Source of the DNA: Stomorhina lunata
Taxonomy: Eukaryota > Arthropoda > Insecta > Diptera > Rhiniidae
Direction: 5' to 3'
Length of the DNA: 64,000 nt
Assembly: GCA_933228675.1 (NCBI GenBank)
Contig: OW121743.1
Location: 15,399,724 to 15,463,723 of the forward strand
The position numbers and the translations under genes were made by a program. Below are positions 56,298 through 64,000 of the stretch, in pieces. Every line of letters begins with the position of its first letter. The first letter of the stretch is position 1. The notes beneath the pieces were generated by a model, which was not told the DNA's origin, searched no databases, and saw nothing but the letters and a program-made list of their open reading frames with translations.

Positions 56298-57223
56298 AAG
56301 TTCGAAATCCTTATTTTAATCGTTCTATAAAATTCAATGTTAAAGATGATTTCATGTAATTGGGGCTAAGCCTTAAATGGTTCATATGCTGGATCCAATT
56401 TTGTCGTACCCTCCTTAACATATCGGCTTTCAGTTAGTTAACCTTTAAAGGCTTATCCCTCAAAGAATGAATCCTTATATATGACCGCCAAAAAATAGTT
56501 TAAAGGACTTAAATCCCGGGCAATGAGAATATATTAGCAGACATGCTTTTATGTGATGTGGAAGCTTATTTGTGGTTAAAATATGGGAAACATCATATCG
56601 AAGGTATATAAATCAAAAATATTAGTCAACAATTTGGGGGAACCTAATCCCAAGAGGGCGCGTACCCGGTTGACGGATAGGGGAATGCCTTCAATTCATG
56701 GGTGGGGAACCAGCCACATAAATAGGTGGCAAGGAATTCCTATTCCACGCGTGGCTGATAGTTCAAAATCCCTTTTTGAATCGATCTACAAAATTCAATG
56801 TTAAAGATGATTTCATGTAAATAGGGCTAAGCCTCAAATGGTTCATATGCTGGATCCAATTTTGTCATACCCTCCTTAACATATCGGCTTTCAGTTAGCT
56901 AACCTTTAAAGGCTTATCCCTCAAAGCATGAGTTTTTATATATGACCCCAAAAAAATAGTTTAAAGCAGACATACTTTTATGTGATGTGGAAGCTTATTT
57001 GTGCATAAAATATTAAAAATAGAGGCTCTATCAGCCTCACATCGAAGGTATATTAGTCTAAAACTATTAGACAACAAATATTAGTCAACAACTCGGGAAA
57101 ACCTAATCCCTAGAGGGCGAGTATTCGATTGACGGATAGGGGAATGCCTTCCATTCATGGGTGAGGAACCAGTCACATAAATAGATGGCGAGGAACTTCT
57201 TTTCCATGCGTGAGTGATAGAAA
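56298..57223 (+). repeat. 463-bp tandem duplication
   Basis: 56298-56760 and 56761-57223 align from end to end. They share AAAATTCAATGTTAAAGATG, ATATCGGCTTTCAGTTAG and TGACGGATAGGGGAATGCCT. The copies differ by substitutions and indels (copy 1 has TTAAATCCCGGGCAATGAG, which copy 2 lacks; copy 2 has AGAGGCTCTATCAGCCTCAC). No coding frame is shared; the source element is unknown. Confidence 0.85.
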
Positions 57224-58183
57224 AATCAAATATCTCCCACGGACCCAACAGGTAGTAGTGGGTTAATGTTTGTGGACATTAGATTTGAATTTTCCTATAT
57301 TGCAACTGTCAGGAAAAACTTCTGCGGGAAGTAAGTTCCACATACGGACTGTACGGCTAAAGAACGAATTTTCTCTATAGTGTGTTGTTCGGTCCACTGG
57401 ACAATCAACCACAAATGCATGTGATCTAACGGATTGACGTGTGCTGCGTAAGAATCTTCGGGTTTCGGGAACGAGGTCCCTGATATCGTTAGAACACATT
57501 CCAAAGTAGTAGCGATAGAACAGTGTTATACAACCCACATTGCGGCGGTGCTTCAGTGAGTCAATAGAGTTGGATACCCTACTGTCACCGATAAGCACTT
57601 TCGCCCTCCCCTGTACGTGGTCGAGAAGCTCCAAAATAGACTTTGAAGCACATGAGAGTTCTATTCAATTTTTGGTCGGATATAGGTGGTGTAAATTTTA
57701 AGGAGATCAGTTGAAGTGAAGTGTCACTTACACCGTTTTAGAAAACCTAGGCACTTGAATGCTTCTTTCGACACTTGAAAGATGTGCTTAGTGCAACGTG
57801 TCCAGATGTGCAAGAGCATCTGATTCCTGAATATTTACACCATCCATGGATACAGATGAAGTAACATGATCTGCCGTGCGTTTGTGTGTAAGCATACAAC
57901 ACTGGTAGTTACGTGCATTAAAGTCGACTCTATTTACACATCCCCATTTGGAAACGGCTTCGAGATCGCGATTTAATGATTCATTCATGTTTCGTCTCAT
58001 AGCCACAATCTGCGGAAGATCCGGTCTTTGATTAAATGAATACGAATGGCAAATGTTACTATCATCTGCAAAATAATAGATAGGATTGGAAGTTTGACAT
58101 AGAAGCTCGTTAATGAATATAAGAAATAGAGTAGGAGAAAGAACAGAGCCTTGCGGTACCCCTGAATTGATCTTGAACTCGTT

Positions 58184-58849
58184 TCATGAGACCCCATCTA
58201 CAAAAACTCTTATAGTGCGATCCCTAAGAAGGCTCGATATAAATCGAGAGAAGGTATTACCGACACCAAAAGCAACAAGTTTTGATAAAAGTGCACCATG
58301 CCTCACTCTATCGAACGCCTTGGAAATATCTAGAGCCACAACTTTACTTTCGCCAAAATGGCACCATTTTTCTGATAGGAATGCTAGTAAGTCCCCCGTA
58401 GAGCGCCCCTTACGAAATCCATACTGGCGGTCGCTTAGTAAATTGTAAGACTCTAAATATTTAACCAAATGGTAAGTTACCATACTCTCCATTACTTTGG
58501 AAAGTGCTGAACAAATCGCTATTGGTCGGTAATTTTCAGGGTTGCTAGCCTCACCCTTTTTGGGGATTGGCGTTACATTAGCAACCTTCCAACACATAGG
58601 AAATTCACCGGCATGGTATAAGGTATTGAAGAGGTTTGCTAATGGACGAGCTAGCGTCGAAGAGCACTGCTTAAAGACCAGCGCTGGAATACAATCCGGC
58701 CCTGAAGACTTGTTTATGTTGAGATTTGATAAAACCCTCTTAACTGCACGAGCTCGAAAAAATATCGTTGGCATAGTTATAGATACCGTTGGCAGTGGTC
58801 GCTTTCCGGCAAGCGCAACCTTCCATAGGAATAGGAAATTCATCGGCAT
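58184..58849 (-). pseudogene. Reverse transcriptase fingers and palm segment
   Basis: An open frame with LNINKSSGPDCIPALVFKQC, VTPIPKKGEASNPENYRPIA, RQYGFRKGRSTGDLLAF and VALDISKAFDRVRHGALL, up to RTIRVFVDGVS. The GVPQGS and FADD motifs follow downstream in other frames. The start Met is not the natural start; the first ~30 codons come from the duplicated segment. Confidence 0.8.
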
Positions 58850-59055
58850 GGTATAAGGTACTGAAGAGGTTTGCTAATGGACGAGCTAGCGTCGAAGAGC
58901 AGTGCTTCAAGACCAGCGCTGGAATACAATCCGGCCCTGAAGACTTGTTTATGTTGAGATTCGATAAAACCCTCTTAACTGCACGAGCTCGAAAAAATAT
59001 CGTTGGCATAGTTATAGATACCCTTTCAAGACCTGGCAGTGGTTGGTCGCTTTCC
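58586..59055 (-). repeat. ~235-bp tandem duplication inside the LINE
   Basis: Segments 58586-58820 and 58821-59055 both encode the block around TIFFRARAVKRVLSNL to NLFNTLYHA. They differ at few positions. The junction is in GCGCAACCTTCCATAGGAAT. The duplication postdates insertion, because the single-copy order is otherwise normal. Confidence 0.85.
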
Positions 59056-59292
59056 GGGAAGCGTGAATTACTTGCAAATAATTCAGCTAGAAGGTTGGCT
59101 TTATCAACCGGGTTGGTAAATACTTGGTCATCCTTTAAAAGAGTAGGAATTGAAGAACTAGCACTATTCTTAACTCTTTTAACGAATGACCAAAAGCTCT
59201 TGCTGCCCCGAGGAACATCAAGAACTTAAGTACGAAGACGCTGCTCGTACAGAGCTTTTTCGCGCCTTAATACTTTAGCACACAAACGTCTC

Positions 59293-59352
59293 GCCTATTT
59301 TCATATTCTGTTAATATTTCTCATGAGTACCAACCACTGTCTTACTGTGCTA
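59293..59352 (+). repeat. Dispersed repeat shared with 20099-20160
   Basis: CTATTTTCATATTCTGTTAA and CCAACCACTGTC are present at both sites in the same orientation, with few differences. The identity of the parent element is unknown. Confidence 0.7.
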
Positions 59353-59509
59353 TATAAAAGAATCCGCAGAGGTATTTTTTGTAGTAGTCGCCTGAAAAGT
59401 GTGTCTTCAGGAGATTTTTTATTTGGGGCTCTTTACTGGATGTTGTCCAATCTTTTTCGATTAACTTGAAAAAACCTTAATTAAATATAACCTATTAAGT
59501 TAAAAGGCC

Positions 59510-59720
59510 AAGCTTTAAAAGATTTCCTCTACATGGTCTTTCAATCGAAGTTTCGGAGGTCCTCTTCTATGAATTCCCTCGGGATCGTTGTTGAATACTT
59601 TTCTTACTGGAGTATTTTTATACAGTCACACAACATGTTTCAGCCAACTCTGCCGCTGCTGTTTGATGCGATTCATGTCATTTCATTTGCAACAAGTATT
59701 TGATTTGTTTCAATAGAAGA
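59510..59720 (-). pseudogene. LINE C-terminal fragment
   Basis: Minus-strand frames include PPKLRLKDHVEEIF followed by AWP, the end motif seen at 9760 (GPKLRWKDLVEAWP) and 12400 (GRPKLRWQDQV). Only the last part of ORF2 is present, with stops. Confidence 0.55.
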
Positions 59721-61089
59721 ATGGACTTGACATTGCTTTGGCATATCAATGGCAATATTGTATTGATGTCCTGGCTTAATCAACTCCAGTGAGTTGATGT
59801 AGTCTCTGCCCCCGATATACTTGATATAAGACGTCAAGTATTCAGCTGCTTAAACAGTCTTCTAGAAGAATTGTTTCTGAACACTTCCAATTAAATGACA
59901 ATCGGAAACTCTTGCTAAAGGAAGTCCTATAAAGTTTAGGTTGATTTAATTCTAGTTAAGGTCAAGTTCCAGTCTAGTTTTAGTTTCTTCAGTTAGTTCA
60001 GTTCTAATTTAAGTCAAGGCCTAGATTAGTTTTTAACTATTTATGGTCTAGTGCATTTTTAGTTCAAATTTAGCTAAATTTTGTCTAAATCTAGCTTAAA
60101 TTTAGTCTAGTTTTAGATTAGTTCTAAGTCTTTTTATCTTATATTTAGGCTCAGTTATAGATATATCCCCTGATTCATAATAAAAAAATTAAGCTATAGC
60201 AAGCTTATAATTCAAATTTGCCATACAAATTTAAATTATAAGAATTTTATAATTTTAAAATTTGTTTATGAATTAGGGTGATCAGTCTGCAGTAAAGGAG
60301 TTTTAGCCTACATTTAGTCTAGTTAAGAGTTTATGGAGAGGTTATAGTCTACATTTAGACTAGTTCTAGTCTGCTTCTAGTCTAATTCTAGTTAAGTTGT
60401 AGTTAAACTTTAGTTTTTGTCTGTTTCTAGTCTACTTCTAGTCCAGTTCTGGTACAGATTCAGTCAAGTTCTGGCCAGAAATTACTATTTTATATCATTT
60501 TAAGTGTTTCAGGAATAAGTCTTTCCCTAGGACCAGAAACCCTATATCAATAGACACATGTTGGTTTTCCGCGATTTTTGCTTTTTATGGTCGTATTTTT
60601 TTTCTCTGATCAAAATCGAAGAATTTGAATGTAAATATTTAGTCATAATTTCGGTCTATCCCGCCTTTCGCTTCCAAGGTCTTGCGATCATTGATTTTTA
60701 ACTTATTTAAAGTCATTTAAACAAAGTTGTTAATTAGTAATTGTAAAACAATTATTAAATATTAGTAATAAATTTTCTTTTTCATTTAAATGTTTCAAAA
60801 AAAACTGTTTTAAAAAGTCGGTGCTATACAGTCTGAGGAATTCTATGTTTTTTTTGTTATTCCGCTCAGTAAATTAATTCAGTTGTAGTTTTTTTTTGTT
60901 AAGAATTTTTTCATTAAAATAAAACAAAATAATAAAATGTAAAAAAATATAAGAAAAATAGAGTACAACACTTTCGAGAGAACAATTTATTTTCATTTCA
61001 CTTCAACTTTTATTTTGTTAAATTTATGGTAGAATAGGGTGGCCAGGTCTAGTTTAGTTCCATAAACAGTTAATAGTTCATGTCTAACG
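59721..61089. other. Spacer with decayed satellite words
   Basis: From 59940 to about 60480, words such as TTCTAGTTAAG, CTAGTTTTAG and TTCTAGTCTA recur out of register. They look like a decayed form of the 11-bp satellite. AT-rich sequence without genes follows to 61089. Confidence 0.5.
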
Positions 61090-64000
61090 TCAGATTAAAG
61101 TTCAGTTTACACTTCAGGTTCTAATTCAGTTCTAGTTTAGTTCTAGTTCAGTTCAGTTCTAGTTCAGTTCTAGTTCAGTTCTAGTTCAGTTCTAGTTCAG
61201 TTCTAGTTCAGTTCTAGTTCAATTCTAGTTCAGTTCTAGTTCAGTTCTAGTTCAGTTCTAGTTCAGTTCTAGTTCAGTTCTAGTTCAGTTCTAGTTCAGT
61301 TCTAGTTCAGTTCTAGTTCAGTTCTAGTTCAGTTCTAGTTCAGTTCTAGTTCAGTTCTAGTTCAGTTCTAGTTCAGTTCTAGTTCAGTTCTAGTTCAGTT
61401 CTAGTTCAGTTCTAGTTCAGTTCTAGTTCAGTTCTAGTTCAGTTCTAGTTCAGTTCTAGTTCAGTTCTAGTTCAGTTCTAGTTCAGTTCTAGTTCAGTTC
61501 TAGTTCAGTTCTAGTTCAGTTCTAGTTTTAGTTCTAGTTTAGTTCTAGTTCTAGTTCAGTTCTAGTTCTAGTTCAGTTCTAGTTCAGTTCTAGTTCAGTT
61601 CTAGTTCAGTTCTAGTTCAGTTCTAGTTCAGTTCTAGTTCAGTTCTAGTTCAGTTCTAGTTCAGTTCTAGTTCAGTTCTAGTTCAGTTCTAGTTCAGTTC
61701 TAGTTCAGTTTTAGTTCAGTTTTAGTTCAGTTCTAGTTCAGTTCTAGTTCAGTTCTAGTTCAGTTCAAGTTCAGTTCAAGTTCAGTTCTAGTTCAGTTCT
61801 AGTTCAGTTCTAGTTCAGTTCTAGTTCAGTTCTAGTTCAGTTCTAGTTCAGTTCTAGTTCAGTTCTAGGTTCAGTTCTAGGTTCAGTTCTAGATTCAGTT
61901 CTAGGTTCAGTTCTAGGTTCAGTTCTAGGTTCAGTTCTAGTTCAGTTCTAGTTCAGTTCTACTTCAGTTCTAGTTCAGTTCTAGTTCAGTTCTAGTTCAG
62001 TTCTAGTTCAGTTCTAGTTCAGTTCTAGTTCAGTTCTAGTTCAGTTCTAGTTCAGTTCTAGTTCAGTTCTACTTCAGTTCTAGTTCAGTTCTAGTTCAGT
62101 TCTAGTTCAGTTCTAGTTCAGTTCTAGTTCAGTTCTAGTTCAGTTCTAGTTCAGTTCTAGTTCAGTTCTAGTTCAGTTCTAGTTCAGTTCTAGTTCAGTT
62201 CTAGTTCAGTTCTAGTTCAGTTCTAGTTCTAGTTCTAGTTCAGTTCTAGTTCAGTTCTAGTTCAGTTCTAGTTCAGTTCTAGTTCAGTTCTAGTTCAGTT
62301 CTAGTTCAGTTCTAGTTCAGTTCTAGTTCAGTTCTAGTTCAGTTCTAGTTCAGTTCTAGTTCAGTTCTAGTTCAGTTCTAGTTCAGTTCTAGTTCAGTTC
62401 TAGTTCAGTTCTAGTTCAGTTCTAGTTCAGTTCTAGTTCAGTTCTAGTTCAGTTCTAGTTCAGTTCTAGTTCAGTTCTAGTTCAGTTCTAGTTCAGTTCT
62501 AGTTCAGTTCTAGTTCAGTTCTAGTTCAGTTCTAGTTCAGTTCTAGTTCAGTTCTAGTTCAGTTCTAGTTCAGTTCTAGTTCAGTTCTAGTTCAGTTCTA
62601 GTTCAGTTCTAGTTCAGTTCTAGTTCAGTTCTAGTTCAGTTCTAGTTCAGTTCTAGTTCAGTTCTAGTTCAGTTCTAGTTCTAGTTCAGTTCTAGTTCAG
62701 TTCTAGTTCAGTTCTAGTTCAGTTCTAGTTCAGTTCTAGTTCAGTTCTAGTTCAGTTCTAGTTCAGTTCTAGTTCAGTTCTAGTTCAGTTCTAGTTCAGT
62801 TCTAGTTCAGTTCTAGTTCAGTTCTAGTTCAGTTCTAGTTCAGTTCTAGTTCAGTTCTAGTTCAGTTCTAGTTCAGTTCTAGTTCAGTTCTAGTTCAGTT
62901 CTAGTTCAGTTCTAGTTCAGTTCTAGTTCAGTTCTAGTTCAGTTCTAGTTCAGTTCTAGTTCAGTTCTAGTTCAGTTCTAGTTCAGTTCTAGTTCAGTTC
63001 TAGTTCAGTTCTAGTTCAGTTCTAGTTCAGTTCTAGTTCAGTTCTAGTTCAGTTCTAGTTCAGTTCTAGTTCAGTTCTAGTTCAGTTCTAGTTCAGTTCT
63101 AGTTCAGTTCTAGTTCAGTTCTAGTTCAGTTCTAGTTCAGTTCTAGTTCAGTTCTAGTTCAGTTCTAGTTCAGTTCTAGTTCAGTTCTAGTTCAGTTCTA
63201 GTTCAGTTCTAGTTCAGTTCTAGTTCAGTTCTAGTTCAGTTCTAGTTCAGTTCTAGTTCAGTTCTAGTTCAGTTCTAGTTCAGTTCTAGTTCAGTTCTAG
63301 TTCAGTTCTAGTTCAGTTCTAGTTCAGTTCTAGTTCAGTTCTAGTTCAGTTCTAGTTCAGTTCTAGTTCAGTTCTAGTTCAGTTCTAGTTCAGTTCTAGT
63401 TCAGTTCTAGTTCAGTTCTAGTTCAGTTCTAGTTCAGTTCTAGTTCAGTTCTAGTTCAGTTCTAGTTCAGTTCTAGTTCAGTTCTAGTTCAGTTCTAGTT
63501 CAGTTCTAGTTCAGTTCTAGTTCAGTTCTAGTTCAGTTCTAGTTCAGTTCTAGTTCAGTTCTAGTTCAGTTCTAGTTCAGTTCTAGTTCAGTTCTAGTTC
63601 AGTTCTAGTTCAGTTCTAGTTCAGTTCTAGTTCAGTTCTAGTTCAGTTCTAGTTCAGTTCTAGTTCAGTTCTAGTTCAGTTCTAGTTCAGTTCTAGTTCA
63701 GTTCTAGTTCAGTTCTAGTTCAGTTCTAGTTCAGTTCTAGTTCAGTTCTAGTTCAGTTCTAGTTCAGTTCTAGTTCAGTTCTAGTTCAGTTCTAGTTCAG
63801 TTCTAGTTCAGTTCTAGTTCAGTTCTAGTTCAGTTCTAGTTCAGTTCTAGTTCAGTTCTAGTTCAGTTCTAGTTCAGTTCTAGTTCAGTTCTAGTTCAGT
63901 TCTAGTTCAGTTCTAGTTCAGTTCTAGTTCAGTTCTAGTTCAGTTCTAGTTCAGTTCTAGTTCAGTTCTAGTTCAGTTCTAGTTCAGTTCTAGTTCAGTT
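61090..64000 (+). repeat. 11-bp satellite block 3 (unit TTCTAGTTCAG), runs off the window
   Basis: The same unit and orientation as at 5434 and 45570. The first ~1 kb shows local variants: a run of 12-bp units TTCTAGGTTCAG near 61865-61930, TTCTAGTTC short units near 61545-61570 and 62225, and CTACTTCAG twice about 110 bp apart (61960 and 62070). From about 62700 it is nearly perfect to the end of the window. The full length is unknown. Confidence 0.97.

Larger units (their letters stand above)
57240..59280 (-). mobile_element. Non-LTR retrotransposon relic, 2.0 kb
   Basis: The minus strand reads from a linker (ASSSIPTLLKDDQVFTNPVD near 59150) through RT (58184-58849), the catalytic YYFADDSNICHSY near 58065, and NMNESLNRDLEAVSKWGCVN (57788-58006). 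It ends at IGKFKSNVHKH (57263-57634). The order is one continuous ORF2 without RNase H, split by frameshifts and one internal duplication. Other pieces of this family lie at 25501, 27240 and 29281. The endonuclease is absent, so it is 5' truncated. Confidence 0.85.

Overview
The window looks like intergenic, repeat-rich DNA from a higher (schizophoran, probably calyptrate) fly. Four observations support this: very AT-rich sequence with short 69-81 bp GT-AG introns, fly-type genes, DINE-1/Helentron-like interspersed repeats, and several dead non-LTR retrotransposons and mariner-superfamily transposons of types common in flies. The species cannot be named from the sequence; a blow fly or relative is a guess. 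There are no bacterial signals, operons or CRISPR arrays.

Only three host protein genes can be supported, all small. They are a secreted DUF1091-family protein (26063-26794, +, two exons), the RNA polymerase II CTD phosphatase Ssu72 (36608-37357, -, two recognised exons with an unresolved C-terminus), and mitochondrial ribosomal protein L33 (40678-41011, +, three exons each too short to stand out as an ORF). A fourth, unrecognised coding-like stretch lies on the minus strand at 26885-27213.

Layout: 1-2240 is a rearranged DD41D-type mariner relic whose catalytic segment is tandemly repeated five times. 2790-4960 is a mosaic of retrotransposon pieces. 5434-7545 is an 11-bp satellite. 8660-9699 is a Foldback-like element. 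9720-12480 holds retrotransposon pieces facing both ways, with a 76-bp near-perfect inverted repeat. 12550-20400 holds DINE-like elements and a 1.7-kb nested direct/inverted repeat. 21232-22710 is a 1.48-kb DD41D transposon with terminal inverted repeats and TA flanks. 23750-29935 holds LINE debris around the DUF1091 gene. 33520-36360 is a 31-bp tandem array followed by AT-rich decayed repeats. 36600-41060 holds Ssu72, a MITE, two tail-to-tail DINE-like copies and mRpL33. 41150-44446 holds a tRNA-derived SINE, a DINE-like copy, short CAA-tailed elements and a LINE end. 45570-48960 is the second 11-bp satellite, ending at a 200-N gap. 50310-59280 holds two substantial LINE relics, a 120-bp tandem array, a second SINE copy and a 463-bp tandem duplication. 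61090-64000 is the third 11-bp satellite and runs off the window.

The host genes show no functional link beyond proximity. The strongest points for follow-up are the three same-orientation 11-bp satellite blocks, the short CAA-tailed element with a multi-hairpin fold inserted in frame in a reverse transcriptase, the tRNA-derived SINE pair, the Foldback-like element, and the altered Ssu72 C-terminus.
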